The notes: generated by a model not told the origin, from the sequence alone. Shown: positions 7,193-16,197, numbered from the stretch's first letter. The stretch: DNA of 64,000 bases from RGIG3077 sp045541475 (GCA_045541475.1 JAZQJI010000025.1:62001-126000), one strand, 5' to 3'. Program-made: numbers and translations.

Positions 7193-10156
7193 TTAGAAGC
7201 CGTAGTAACAAGACATGCCGGTAATAACGCCATTATCTATATCAAAGTCGATATAAACATCACTATCTTCCATATCACAAACAGTAAAGTATGTAGTATC
7301 AGCAGCGGGCTGACAATTAAATGCAGCACCAAGTTCTGCAACAGTTGAACCAATACCAACACCATTAACTGTAAAATCGAAAGCAGCGTCAACTTCATCA
7401 AGGCAAACGCATGAAATTACGCAATCGTAAGCGGAACAATCTGACTCAGTCCAGTTTTCATAGCAAACATAAGAGTATGTAGAATCAGCATATGCAAACT
7501 GCCAATCACCAGAAGTTACAACTTCTTCGGAATCGATAGGGAAGTAATCGGCAAACATAACAGCCTTCATTTCGGTAAAGCCGAAAGCAACATCATTTAC
7601 GCTGATACCTACATTGTTAAAATCAGCATTTACAAATGTATCGCTGCCGATAAATTCTTCATCTATTACTTCATCTTCTTCGTCTTCTTCATCTCCAATA
7701 ACGGTACCGGTTCCAAAGTCGTTATCATCACCGTTATCGTTGCTGCCGCCAATATAATTATCAACAGTATCATCATCTACTTCAATTTCAAAATATATTA
7801 CTTCGCCATCTTCAATGTAGAAATAAAGCTCATCATAGTAGTAAGTATCTTCAACTTCAAGCTCGCCGTTAACCATATCTTCGTTAAACTCAGTACCGAA
7901 AGCATCGTTAATATCTGCAACAGTTGCACCAATGCCAACGCCGTTAACAGTGATAAGGAAGCCGAGATCATCTTGTGATACATAAATGTATTCAACGAAG
8001 CAATCCTGTGTATCTACATCATAAGGATAAGGATTGTAAAAATCAATCTCGGAACCACCGTCGCTGTAAGTGTAGTCCCAATCATCTGCAATCATTGTAA
8101 TTTTGCCGTCAAGTCCAAAATATGCGCAGAAGGGTTCCATTGTGCAAGGCCATGCATAGTCAGAACCAAAAGCATTAACCACTAAGCTATCCGACAAGTC
8201 TACATAATCCCATTCGTATTCGTATTCATCAGACGAATCTTCATCTTCATCTTCGAAGTAGTCATCTTCGTAATAATCATCTTCGTAATAATCATCTTCG
8301 TAGTAGTCGTCTTCATAATAGTCATCATAGTAATCATCTTCAGAAGACATACCGGATTCAATGCTTTCGATGATTTCTTCAGTTGTATATTCGTCGTCAA
8401 GACCGAGAAGTTCAAGAACCTTATCAATAACTGCTTCATATTCAACAGTTTCAAGATAAGCTTCAGCTTCTGTTTCGATATCGTAAAGATTGTCAGAAGG
8501 AATATCGATATCAACTTCGCCATCAGAAATTGCAACACCAACAGTAATTGAGAGCAGGTCGCCCATAGCCAAAGTTACGTCCTGACCCTTTCCGTCGCTA
8601 TCAAAGATAATTTCAACAGAAGTTACATCCATCTCAGCAATTTCTTCTTCATCAGCAAATTCTTCTGCATCAAAGATAATCTTACCGCTGATGTATTCGT
8701 TGTTATCACCAACAGTTTTAAGGTTTTCAAATTCAAAAGATACTTCTTCTGTATCGTAGTCGTCAGTTTCCCAATTATATTCTTCCGAAATAATTGTGAA
8801 TGTACCCGAATAAGCCTCGTCCTTATAAGAACCTTCAACAGTCATCATTTCCTCGCCTTCGACAACTATTGCACCTTCAAGGTCTTCACCGATTCTTGAA
8901 AGTTCGATAACCATAGCTTCTTCGCCGTATGCTTCAACTAACATTTCAAAGCAGATATCATCGCCGTCAGCACCAAGGATATAGGAGATCAAACCATCTT
9001 CTTCATCATCGGTGTACATTGTGTATTCACGACCCATGATTACGCCACGTGCGTCAACGAATATTCTTGCTTCGAGGTAACTATCATCGGAAGCTTCATC
9101 CATTGCAGATTCGATAGTATCGATAGCTTCATCGATAAGCTCATCATAATCATAACCAAGACCATCAACCATGTCAGCAATAGCGTCATCATCTGCTGCT
9201 GTTTCAAGTATTTCAAGAAGGATATCATAAAGATCTTCCTGTGTCATTTCATATTCCATGATATTGAAAGAAAAATCTTTACCTGCAACTTCAACATCTT
9301 CGCCCTTGGCAATTTCAACTGTCTCAATATTGGAGTATACGATGTTTGCATAATCCTCAATAATTCTCTTCATATCTTCTTCAGAAATAAGAACTTCGGG
9401 ATCGAATTCGGACATATCCACATCGCCTTCAGCAGTCATTTCATCCATGTATTCTTCAAGAGAAGCATACATATAAGCTTCGGACAATTCAGGGATCTGA
9501 ATGTAAGCCATCATCTCAGCGAGATCATAAATCATTTCGCCGGAAACTACACTTTCGCCATTGAGCAACACGCCCAAATCAACAGAAGCAGCATCGGAAT
9601 TTGAAGCAATAGACATATCCATGCCAATAGATTCAAGAGTGAATTCGGGTATTTCGGGATTGTCTTCCTTTACAAGTTCCATAAACTGTTCGCCAAAAGT
9701 CATTTCAACATTGTAATCAACTGATGTGCCTTCGCCATTAACAGATTTAAGAATTTCGCCATAAGCTTCGGAAAGAGTTGTAGAATACTCAGTAAATGCC
9801 TGTTCTTCAACAGAAGCAAAATACTTTTCGGGCTTCATGAATGTAAGCTTTACCCAGTTTTTAACAGGTGCAACAAAAGCAAAAAGCAACGCGCCTGCAC
9901 CTGCAACAGCGACTAAAGAGCCACCGAGGATAAAGGGAAGCTTAGATTTTTTCTTTGCTACTGCTACTGTTCCATCAGCGTTTGCTGTGTTAAGATCATT
10001 AGCAATCTGATTTGTAAAGTTTTCAGTAGGTGTTGGAGTAGGAGCTGCGTACTGAGGTGCAGCACCAAACTGCTGTTGATAAGCGTTGCCTTCATTATTT
10101 ACAGGCTGTTGCATATCATTGTTATTGGGCGTAAAACCGTTATAATTGTTGTCCAT
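7193..10156 (-). CDS. Very acidic single-pass membrane protein with tandem C-terminal modules
   Basis: I do not recognise a named family. From the ATG at 10156 (AAAGGAGA about 7 nt upstream) it has 987 residues. There is an N-terminal Asn/Gln/Pro-rich cytoplasmic tail of about 70 residues, a KKKSK stop, and a membrane segment at about 76-97 (LPFILGGSLVAVAGAGALLF). A long extracellular part is rich in Asp, Glu and Tyr. Around residues 608-645 there is a low-complexity run built on the unit YYEDD. Two related modules follow, sharing TVNGVGIG(A/S)TVA(D/E)(I/L) (about 745-770 and about 930-950), each ending in a Tyr/Asp-rich strand pattern, so the C-terminus is an internal duplication. Type II topology suggests a cell-surface or calcium-binding role, which is inference. 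It has its own promoter upstream. Confidence 0.75.
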   Translation of the reverse strand: MDNNYNGFTPNNNDMQQPVNNEGNAYQQQFGAAPQYAAPTPTPTENFTNQIANDLNTANADGTVAVAKKKSKLPFILGGSLVAVAGAGALLFAFVAPVKNWVKLTFMKPEKYFASVEEQAFTEYSTTLSEAYGEILKSVNGEGTSVDYNVEMTFGEQFMELVKEDNPEIPEFTLESIGMDMSIASNSDAASVDLGVLLNGESVVSGEMIYDLAEMMAYIQIPELSEAYMYASLEEYMDEMTAEGDVDMSEFDPEVLISEEDMKRIIEDYANIVYSNIETVEIAKGEDVEVAGKDFSFNIMEYEMTQEDLYDILLEILETAADDDAIADMVDGLGYDYDELIDEAIDTIESAMDEASDDSYLEARIFVDARGVIMGREYTMYTDDEEDGLISYILGADGDDICFEMLVEAYGEEAMVIELSRIGEDLEGAIVVEGEEMMTVEGSYKDEAYSGTFTIISEEYNWETDDYDTEEVSFEFENLKTVGDNNEYISGKIIFDAEEFADEEEIAEMDVTSVEIIFDSDGKGQDVTLAMGDLLSITVGVAISDGEVDIDIPSDNLYDIETEAEAYLETVEYEAVIDKVLELLGLDDEYTTEEIIESIESGMSSEDDYYDDYYEDDYYEDDYYEDDYYEDDYFEDEDEDSSDEYEYEWDYVDLSDSLVVNAFGSDYAWPCTMEPFCAYFGLDGKITMIADDWDYTYSDGGSEIDFYNPYPYDVDTQDCFVEYIYVSQDDLGFLITVNGVGIGATVADINDAFGTEFNEDMVNGELEVEDTYYYDELYFYIEDGEVIYFEIEVDDDTVDNYIGGSNDNGDDNDFGTGTVIGDEEDEEDEVIDEEFIGSDTFVNADFNNVGISVNDVAFGFTEMKAVMFADYFPIDSEEVVTSGDWQFAYADSTYSYVCYENWTESDCSAYDCVISCVCLDEVDAAFDFTVNGVGIGSTVAELGAAFNCQPAADTTYFTVCDMEDSDVYIDFDIDNGVITGMSCYYGF
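8228..8338 (-). repeat. In-frame tandem repeat coding YYEDD units
   Basis: A roughly 15-nt unit (on the plus strand tcttcgtaataatca and close variants) is repeated about six times within the acidic membrane protein. It gives alternating Tyr-Tyr and acidic residues. Such a repeat can vary in copy number between strains by slippage. Confidence 0.75.
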
Positions 10157-10519
10157 TACCATTCTCCTTTTCAATTGTAATCAACAATCCTAATATGTAA
10201 AATTTACGAAACTAAATACATTCCGCAAACTTTTACAAGTACAATTCTATCAGTAAAAACTTAATGTGTCAATAATTTACACACAGTTTTCATTCAAATT
10301 TTAATTTTTCTGTAACTTTAATTACAAATATTGTTTTAAAGCAACATTTTTTATACAATTTTACAAGTGAAAAGCCGCTAATTTAAAGCTTTATCGAAAT
10401 AATTGCACGTTGTAACCAAATTTCATCATATCGTAATCAATATTGATATATATTGATTTTTAATCATAAACCAAATGCAAATTTGGCATAATATAATAAA
10501 AGAATTTTTGGGGGATATC
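10157..10519. promoter_or_regulatory. Divergent intergenic control region with two inverted repeats
   Basis: This 363-nt AT-rich gap lies between divergent genes. Besides the minus-strand promoter it holds two dyads ahead of the ABC ATPase: AATCAATAT/ATATTGATT around a 6-nt centre (10435-10458), and CCAAAT-GCAA-ATTTGG (10471-10486) placed 5 nt before a TATAAT box (10492-10497). Their position next to the -10 box is what an operator would show. No open reading frame of note is present. Confidence 0.5.
10244..10272 (-). promoter_or_regulatory. Promoter of the acidic membrane protein gene
   Basis: On the minus strand TTGACA (10272-10267), a 17-nt spacer and TAGAAT (10249-10244) lie about 90 nt upstream of the start, leaving a fairly long AT-rich leader. 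Confidence 0.6.
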
Positions 10520-11188
10520 ATGGAAATAATCAATATATGCAATTTAAAAAAGATTTACCGCAAGCAAAACGGCACGGTTTATGCGCTTAATGGAATTAAT
10601 TTGAGTATTAACAGTGGCGAATTTTTAAGCATAATGGGCTCTTCGGGCAGTGGTAAATCAACCTTGATGAATATCATGGGTTGTCTTGATGTTCAAACAA
10701 GCGGAGAATATAAAATTTTTGGAAAGAGCACATTAAATCTTTCAAAAAAAGAAATTTCCGAAATACGCAGCCATAACATTGGATTTGTATTTCAAAATTT
10801 CAATCTTATACCATCACTTAATGCATTGGAAAATGTAAGTTTACCGCTAATGTACAGAAAAATGCCTAAATATGAACGAGAATGCATTGCTAAAAGGGCT
10901 TTAACCGCTGTTGGACTTGAGGATAGATTATATCATTACCCTTCTGAAATGTCAGGCGGGCAACAGCAAAGAACTGCTGTTGCCCGCGCCATAGCATCAA
11001 ATCCGGATATAATACTTGCCGATGAACCAACAGGAAACCTTGATGCAACATCAAGTAAATCTGTTATGCACATTCTACGCAAAATGAACAACGACGGGAA
11101 AACTGTGATACTAATTACACACGACCCTAAGGTTGCACTTTTTGCAGACAAAATTATAAACATAGACCGTGGAGTTATTGTAAAATAA
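10520..11188 (+). CDS. ABC transporter ATP-binding protein, MacB/LolD type, without a permease
   Basis: This nucleotide-binding subunit has 222 residues from the ATG at 10520, preceded by GGGGG; an upstream in-frame ATG at 10475 lies in the promoter region. Walker A GSSGSGKSTL, Q-loop FVFQNFNLIP, signature MSGGQQQR, Walker B IILADEP followed by TGNLD, and the switch His in LITHD are all intact, so it should hydrolyse ATP. The TGNLDATSS sequence and size place it in the MacB/LolD/FtsE-like group, whose partners are FtsX-like permeases. No permease is adjacent: the next gene, ilvE, converges with a 1-nt gap. It may work with a permease encoded elsewhere. Confidence 0.88.
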   Translation: MEIINICNLKKIYRKQNGTVYALNGINLSINSGEFLSIMGSSGSGKSTLMNIMGCLDVQTSGEYKIFGKSTLNLSKKEISEIRSHNIGFVFQNFNLIPSLNALENVSLPLMYRKMPKYERECIAKRALTAVGLEDRLYHYPSEMSGGQQQRTAVARAIASNPDIILADEPTGNLDATSSKSVMHILRKMNNDGKTVILITHDPKVALFADKIINIDRGVIVK

Positions 11189-11189
11189 C

Positions 11190-12254
11190 TTAAATCTTCT
11201 GTGTCCAGCCAAATGTATCTTCAACGGTGCCCCACTGAATACCTGTGAGAGTATCGTAAAGCATCTGTGAAATTGTACCGATTTTGCCTTCGTTAACCTT
11301 CATAACCTTATCGCCCCACTTAAGTGTGCCAACAGGAGAGATTACAGCTGCAGTACCTGTGCCAAAAATTTCGTTAAGTTTACCGTTATCATAAGCATCA
11401 GCAATTTCCTGAATAGAAATTCTGCGTTCTGATACCGGAATACCCTTTGATTTACAAATTTCGATAGCAGACTTTCTTGTAATGCCGGGAAGAATTGAAC
11501 CCTGAAGAGAAGGAGTAACAACCTCGCCGTCAATTACAAAGAAAATGTTCATAGCGCCAACTTCTTCGATGTATTTCTGTTCAACGCCATCAAGCCAAAG
11601 TACCTGAGAGTAATTCTGCTGATGTGCTTCATCCTGTGCAAGCAAAGAAGCTGCGTAGTTACCACCTGTCTTTGTATAACCCATACCACCGCGTACTGCT
11701 CTGACATATTTCTGTTCAACGTAAATATCAACAGGATCAAGACCGGATGCGTAATATGCGCCGGAAGGAGAAAGAATTATAATAAACATATATTTATCGC
11801 CGGGACGTACACCAAGGAAGGGGTCAACAGCGATGATGAAAGGTCTGATGTAAAGTGCAGCACCTTCAGCGTGGGGTACCCAATCTTTTTCAACATCGAT
11901 GAGTTTTTTCAAGGCTTCAAGAGCAAAGTCTTCATCAATTGCAGGAATTACAAGACGTTCATTTGAAGAATTTAATCTTTTAAAATTCTCTTCGGGTCTG
12001 AAAAGCTGAATATCGCCGTTAGCTGTACGGTAAGCCTTCATGCCCTCAAATACTTCCTGACCATAGTGTAAACACATTGATGCAGGTGAAAGTTCAATAG
12101 GTGCATAAGGTACAATTCTTGCATCGTGCCAACCCATGCCTGTGTCGTAGTCCATAATAAACATATGGTCTGTAAAGATTTTGCCGAAACCGAGCTTAGT
12201 TTCGTCGGTAGGTTTTGCCTTGGGGGTGTTTGTGAGTTCAAGTCTGATACTCAT
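11190..12254 (-). CDS. ilvE: Branched-chain amino acid aminotransferase
   Basis: IlvE interconverts Leu/Ile/Val and their 2-keto acids with glutamate/2-oxoglutarate. The 354-residue protein belongs to fold-type IV PLP enzymes. Visible are SMCLHYGQEVFEGMKAYR, the PLP-lysine region GMGYTKTGGNYAASLLAQ and the phosphate-binding IFGTGTAAVISPVG. AAGGA precedes the ATG. It starts 43 nt after the VanY-like gene with no terminator between them, so it may be co-transcribed. No T-box is visible in that short gap. Confidence 0.95.
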   Translation of the reverse strand: MSIRLELTNTPKAKPTDETKLGFGKIFTDHMFIMDYDTGMGWHDARIVPYAPIELSPASMCLHYGQEVFEGMKAYRTANGDIQLFRPEENFKRLNSSNERLVIPAIDEDFALEALKKLIDVEKDWVPHAEGAALYIRPFIIAVDPFLGVRPGDKYMFIIILSPSGAYYASGLDPVDIYVEQKYVRAVRGGMGYTKTGGNYAASLLAQDEAHQQNYSQVLWLDGVEQKYIEEVGAMNIFFVIDGEVVTPSLQGSILPGITRKSAIEICKSKGIPVSERRISIQEIADAYDNGKLNEIFGTGTAAVISPVGTLKWGDKVMKVNEGKIGTISQMLYDTLTGIQWGTVEDTFGWTQKI

Positions 12255-12297
12255 AATCTAGTCCTTCTTTCTTTTATGACATTAATTTATAAAAAAT

Positions 12298-13461
12298 TTA
12301 TTGGGTTACTGTAACTATAAATCCGCCCATATTATCACCGGAGATTGTGTATTCGGCATTTGTGGGAATCCATACATTAGTCTGATTGGATACACCTACG
12401 GCAACAGTTGCTTCGGTATAATAGATGACATAATTTTTTGAATCATATTCACAAGTCAACTGCAAGGGAGAATCAAAAGTATACTGTTTTAAGGTTTCAA
12501 GATATTGTTCAAGACAGAGGTTATTTTCCGTCATATAATATGCATGGGGAACACCTACATATCTGAAATGGTCGGATTCAGCTTCGCAAAGGGTATATTG
12601 TTCATTTTCAAGAGTATATCTTGGTATAAATCCATATTTTGCGCAGTTATCCAAAATCCATTTATAATCTTCACTCGGCAAATCATTATAATCGTATTTT
12701 TTATAATCACCGCCGTTGAGAATACTTATATTAACCGCAAGCCCTGTGTGATGTTCGGTATACCCGGGAGCAACAACGCTCTTTCCTGAATCATAAAGCT
12801 CTTGCTGATATTCTTTAGTGCGGTAACCTTGCTTTAGCTCGATGTTGCTAAGTCCTGTTTCTGTGGAGAAAGCTTCCATCATTGTGTTAAACTGTTTTAT
12901 TGCGGTTCCATCAAGCAAAATATTTGCATTACTTACTGCGTATGAACTATTTTTATTTTCCATTACGCTTATAAGAGATGGGCTTTGCACTTCGGGAAAA
13001 GCAAACTCATAGCTATTGTTAACAACAATAAGATTTCCCGTTTTGATTTGATCATAAGTAAAAACAGTTTCTGTATAAGCAACTGTATTATCATTGCTTA
13101 CTCCAGAATCGATTACAGATTCAGAGGTTGAAGTGCTCGAAGCGCTATCATCATTTTTGGACTTGTCCTTGTCTTCATCCTTATCACCACTGGCAACAAT
13201 AGCCTTGATAAGCACTACAATCAATACGATTAAAACTATAAAAGCAGCAACTAAAACGCCCAAGCGATCATATCTCACTTTACTTTTGCCGCGTTTTTTA
13301 TTTGTAGATTTATTATATTTTACAGAATTAGACTTTTTCTTATTTACCAAAGAGCTGAAAAACTGAGGTATGCCTTTAAAAAATTCAGCTATACCTTTTG
13401 TAAGCTTACCAATTGCAACACCAAGCTTTTTAAAAGTACTGTTGTTTTTATTCTCGGACAT
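12298..13461 (-). CDS. Membrane-anchored VanY/M15B-type D,D-carboxypeptidase homologue with altered active site
   Basis: This protein has 387 residues from the ATG at 13461 (GGAGG 6 nt upstream; an upstream GTG abuts that site). A basic cytoplasmic N-terminus is followed by a membrane helix at about 68-90, an Asp/Lys/Ser linker and an extracellular M15B domain. The VanY landmarks are recognisable: QGYRTKEYQ for SGYRSxxxQ, APGYTEHHTGLAVNI, YGFIPRY, and ESDHFRYVG for EPWHFRYVG. Two deviations matter. The Asp that binds zinc in HxTGLAVD is Asn here, and the Trp of ExWH is Asp, though the Glu and His of that motif remain. Activity is therefore doubtful; a peptidoglycan-binding role is possible. 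It has its own promoter region. Confidence 0.82.
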   Translation of the reverse strand: MSENKNNSTFKKLGVAIGKLTKGIAEFFKGIPQFFSSLVNKKKSNSVKYNKSTNKKRGKSKVRYDRLGVLVAAFIVLIVLIVVLIKAIVASGDKDEDKDKSKNDDSASSTSTSESVIDSGVSNDNTVAYTETVFTYDQIKTGNLIVVNNSYEFAFPEVQSPSLISVMENKNSSYAVSNANILLDGTAIKQFNTMMEAFSTETGLSNIELKQGYRTKEYQQELYDSGKSVVAPGYTEHHTGLAVNISILNGGDYKKYDYNDLPSEDYKWILDNCAKYGFIPRYTLENEQYTLCEAESDHFRYVGVPHAYYMTENNLCLEQYLETLKQYTFDSPLQLTCEYDSKNYVIYYTEATVAVGVSNQTNVWIPTNAEYTISGDNMGGFIVTVTQ

Positions 13462-13654
13462 ACACACCCTCCCTGCTTTATTTTCTATCTATTATATCAT
13501 ATCACAATTATAAAAAAATTGCAATTATGTTTTTAAAGAAAATTGCGTTTTTCGCTGCATTAAAACACAAGAACTTGTGGAATGCTCCCGATTTTTCGGG
13601 AAAAATATACACATAATTTACATATTTAAATTTTTTGTTAATTAGAAAAATTTG
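13462..13654 (-). promoter_or_regulatory. Upstream region of the VanY-like gene with two dyads
   Basis: The AT-rich leader contains a promoter candidate on the minus strand, TTGCAA-N17-TATGAT, about 45-65 nt before the start. Further upstream are two short dyads, CACAAG-AA-CTTGTG (13570s) and TCCCGA-TTTT-TCGGGA (about 13587-13602). The dyads sit where a regulator or a small hairpin would act; no function can be assigned. Confidence 0.4.
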
Positions 13655-13697
13655 CAAAAAAATAAAACCGCAATGCAAATACTGCCGTTGCGGTTTA
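13655..13697 (-). terminator. Terminator of the obg-mrnC-yebC transcript
   Basis: On the minus strand AACCGCAA (13695-13688) pairs with TTGCGGTT (13673-13666) and is followed by a T-rich run, directly after the yebC stop. Confidence 0.75.
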
Positions 13698-13708
13698 TAA
13701 TACATCGT

Positions 13709-14443
13709 TTAGTCTTCGGGCATATTTTCCCAGTTATGCCAAACGTTCTGAACATCATCGTTATCCTCAAGAGTTTCGAGCATTATTGACATTTTCTTGA
13801 TAGATTCTTCATCTGTAAGTGTTGTATAGGTCGAAGGCACCATTTCAGCTTCAGCCGAAAGAACATTAAAGCCCTTATCTGCAAGACCGCGTGATATTTC
13901 GCCAACACTGTTGGGTTCGCACTGAATTTCAAAGCTGTCATCTTCAGCAATAAGATCATCAGCACCAAGCTCCATAATAGCTTCCATCAATGCTTCTTCA
14001 TCAGTATCTTCGCTATCAATGATAATAATACCTTTCTGGCTGAACATAAACGAAACACAGCCGCTTGTGCCCATATTTCCGCCAAACTTATCAAAAGCAT
14101 GACGAACATCAGCAGCGGTACGGTTTTTATTATCGGTAAGACATTCAACAATAACCGCTACGCCGTTAGGACCGTAGCCTTCGTAAACCATATTTTCGTA
14201 GCTGTTCTTATTAGCGTCACCTGCAGCTTTTTTAATAACGCGTTCAATATTATCATTAGGCACGTTATTGGATTTTGCCTTTGCAATCAAATCTCTCAGT
14301 TTTGAATTATTATTCGGGTCAGGACCGCCTTCCTTTACGCAAACAATAATCTCTCTTCCGATTTTAGTAAAAATCTTCGCTTTAATAGCGTCAGTAGCTT
14401 CTTTTTTACGCTTGATATTATTCCATTTTGAATGTCCGGACAT
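13709..14443 (-). CDS. yebC: YebC/PmpR family translation or transcription factor
   Basis: This 244-residue cytoplasmic protein has the unmistakable N-terminus MSGHSKWNNIKRKKEATD and the conserved middle VYEGYGPNGVAVIVE and CTDNKNRTAADVRHAF. The family has been described as DNA-binding regulators, and some members as factors that relieve ribosome stalling at proline stretches. Which applies here cannot be told from sequence. It follows mrnC by 11 nt with an AAGGAG site and ends the ribosome-linked operon. Confidence 0.95.
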   Translation of the reverse strand: MSGHSKWNNIKRKKEATDAIKAKIFTKIGREIIVCVKEGGPDPNNNSKLRDLIAKAKSNNVPNDNIERVIKKAAGDANKNSYENMVYEGYGPNGVAVIVECLTDNKNRTAADVRHAFDKFGGNMGTSGCVSFMFSQKGIIIIDSEDTDEEALMEAIMELGADDLIAEDDSFEIQCEPNSVGEISRGLADKGFNVLSAEAEMVPSTYTTLTDEESIKKMSIMLETLEDNDDVQNVWHNWENMPED

Positions 14444-14454
14444 ATCAATTCTCC

Positions 14455-14880
14455 TTATGCATTTTCAAATTTGTATTCTTCAAAGCTGTCACAAAACAGC
14501 TTCCAAATTTTATCAAACAGCTCATCGATACGATCTTCATCACCAATCAAATGAAGATATCCGAATAAAGCTTCAAGCCCGGTGGCTTTACGATAATCCT
14601 GCGCATTAGCACTTTTGGGAACGGTATTGCCATGCGCGTTTCTGCCTCGCTTAAAAATGCTCAACTCTTTTTCTGAAAGCATATCGCAGATTTCGTTGGC
14701 AGCCTTTGCCTGAAAAGCTGCGCAAACCACTTTAACGGATATTGAATGCAACCTACCGGCACTTAAACTTGTAAAGGTAACAAGTTTCATTCGCACGCAT
14801 CTTTCGTAAACGCTGTCGCCCAAAAAAGCCAAAACAAGCGGGCTATATTGATTTGCTTCAAATTCTGAAAGCGTTTTTAT
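14455..14880 (-). CDS. mrnC: Mini-ribonuclease III, apparent non-canonical start codon
   Basis: Mini-III matures 23S rRNA ends and is an RNase III catalytic domain without the dsRNA-binding domain. Conserved segments are SPLVLAFLGDSVYE (normally LAYIGDAVYE, with the catalytic Asp), RGRNAH and the EALFGYLHLIG motif with its catalytic Glu. The first plain start codon in frame would be the TTG at 14832, which would remove the conserved SPLVL- leader and has no ribosome site. The frame continues upstream as TIKTLSEFEANQYSPLVL to a stop at 14899. A strong AAAAGGGGAG (14900-14891) sits just after the obg stop, and the only plausible start near it is ATA at 14880. The start is therefore provisional; a base error or a true ATA start are both possible. 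Confidence 0.85.
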   Translation of the reverse strand: MKTLSEFEANQYSPLVLAFLGDSVYERCVRMKLVTFTSLSAGRLHSISVKVVCAAFQAKAANEICDMLSEKELSIFKRGRNAHGNTVPKSANAQDYRKATGLEALFGYLHLIGDEDRIDELFDKIWKLFCDSFEEYKFENA

Positions 14881-14901
14881 CGTAAGATATCTCCCCTTTT
14901 A

Positions 14902-16179
14902 TCAGTTGACAAAATCAAATTCAAATCCAAAGATATCAACAGTATCGCCTTCGTTAATACCCATTTCACGCAGCCTGTCAATAATGCCGCTGTTTGCAAG
15001 CACTCTCTGGAAATACTGCAGTGACGAATAATCGTCCATATCCACCGTACGCATGATAGATTCAAGCCACGGTGCTTCAACATAGTAAATGCCATCCTCA
15101 CAGGTAACCTCGAAGCGTTGGCCCTTACCTGCATTTTCATCAAGTTCCTTAGGACTAAGTGGCTCTTCTTCGTATTCCTTTATAGGCGGCAGTGTATCAA
15201 GCACACGCTCAATTTCCTGAATCAGAGCGATTGTTCCCTTTGTAGTCGCTGCTGATATTTCAAACATTGTCAGACCTTTGCTTTCAATATAGCTTTTAAA
15301 CACCTGAACTTGTTCAGGTGTTGCAATGTCGCACTTATTTGCCGCAACAACCTGCGGGCAAAGCGCTAAATCAGCACTGAAATTTGCAAGCTCTTTATTG
15401 ATAATTTCAAAATCCTCAATAGGATTTCTGCCTTCCATACCCGATACATCAACAACATGAAGAATCAAACGGCATCTTTCAACATGACGCAAAAACTCAT
15501 GTCCGAGTCCAACACCATCGCTCGCACCTTCGATAAGTCCGGGAATATCAGCCATAACAAACGACTTTTCGTTTTCAATTCTCACCACACCAAGAACAGG
15601 TGCAAGAGTTGTAAAATGATAGTTTGCAATTTTTGGCTTTGCCGCACTTACTGAAGAAATTAGTGTCGATTTGCCAACATTTGGAAAACCGACAATGCCA
15701 ACATCTGCAAGAAGTTTTAATTCAAGCTTAACCTCAAATTCCTCTCCGGGATATCCAGGCTTTGCAAACTTCGGTATCTGACGGGTAGGCGTTGCAAAAT
15801 GTACATTACCTTTACCGCCTTTACCACCTTTTGCTATAATCTTAGGCTCGTCCGTTGAAAGATCTGCAATAATTCTGCCGGTATTAGCATCACGCACCAA
15901 AGTACCGCGCGGAACTTTTACAATAAGATCGGCACCGTTTTTGCCTGTACAATTACGCGAACCACCATTTTGACCGTTTTCAGCAATATATTTTCTCTTA
16001 TACCTAAAATCAATAAGGGTAGAGAAATTATCATCAACAACAAAAACAACATTACCGCCCTTGCCGCCGTCACCGCCGTCAGGACCGCCTGCTGCTACGT
16101 ATTTTTCTCTGTGGAATGAAACGGCACCGTCGCCGCCGTCGCCTGCCCTTACTTTGATTTTCGCCTTATCTACAAACAT
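14902..16179 (-). CDS. obg: Obg family GTPase
   Basis: This 425-residue GTPase functions in large-subunit ribosome assembly and stress signalling. Domain order is the glycine-rich Obg fold at 1-158 (GDGGDGAVSFHREKY, GGPDGGDGGKGGNVV), the G domain at about 159-330 with G1 GFPNVGKSTLI, G3 DIPGLIEGA and NKCD, then a C-terminal OCT domain (about 345-425). All GTP motifs are intact. It follows rpmA after a hairpin and precedes mrnC with the ribosome site of mrnC in the gap. Confidence 0.97.
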   Translation of the reverse strand: MFVDKAKIKVRAGDGGDGAVSFHREKYVAAGGPDGGDGGKGGNVVFVVDDNFSTLIDFRYKRKYIAENGQNGGSRNCTGKNGADLIVKVPRGTLVRDANTGRIIADLSTDEPKIIAKGGKGGKGNVHFATPTRQIPKFAKPGYPGEEFEVKLELKLLADVGIVGFPNVGKSTLISSVSAAKPKIANYHFTTLAPVLGVVRIENEKSFVMADIPGLIEGASDGVGLGHEFLRHVERCRLILHVVDVSGMEGRNPIEDFEIINKELANFSADLALCPQVVAANKCDIATPEQVQVFKSYIESKGLTMFEISAATTKGTIALIQEIERVLDTLPPIKEYEEEPLSPKELDENAGKGQRFEVTCEDGIYYVEAPWLESIMRTVDMDDYSSLQYFQRVLANSGIIDRLREMGINEGDTVDIFGFEFDFVN

Positions 16180-16197
16180 AGAATCGCTCCTAACAAC

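Noticed and set aside
8228..8338. Short regular repeats that could suggest a CRISPR array
   Set aside because: Units are about 15 nt, in frame, without spacers, and encode YYEDD inside a protein; no cas genes are present.
12255..12297. T-box or leucine leader before ilvE
   Set aside because: The gap from the upstream gene is only 43 nt with no T-box sequence or terminator hairpin.
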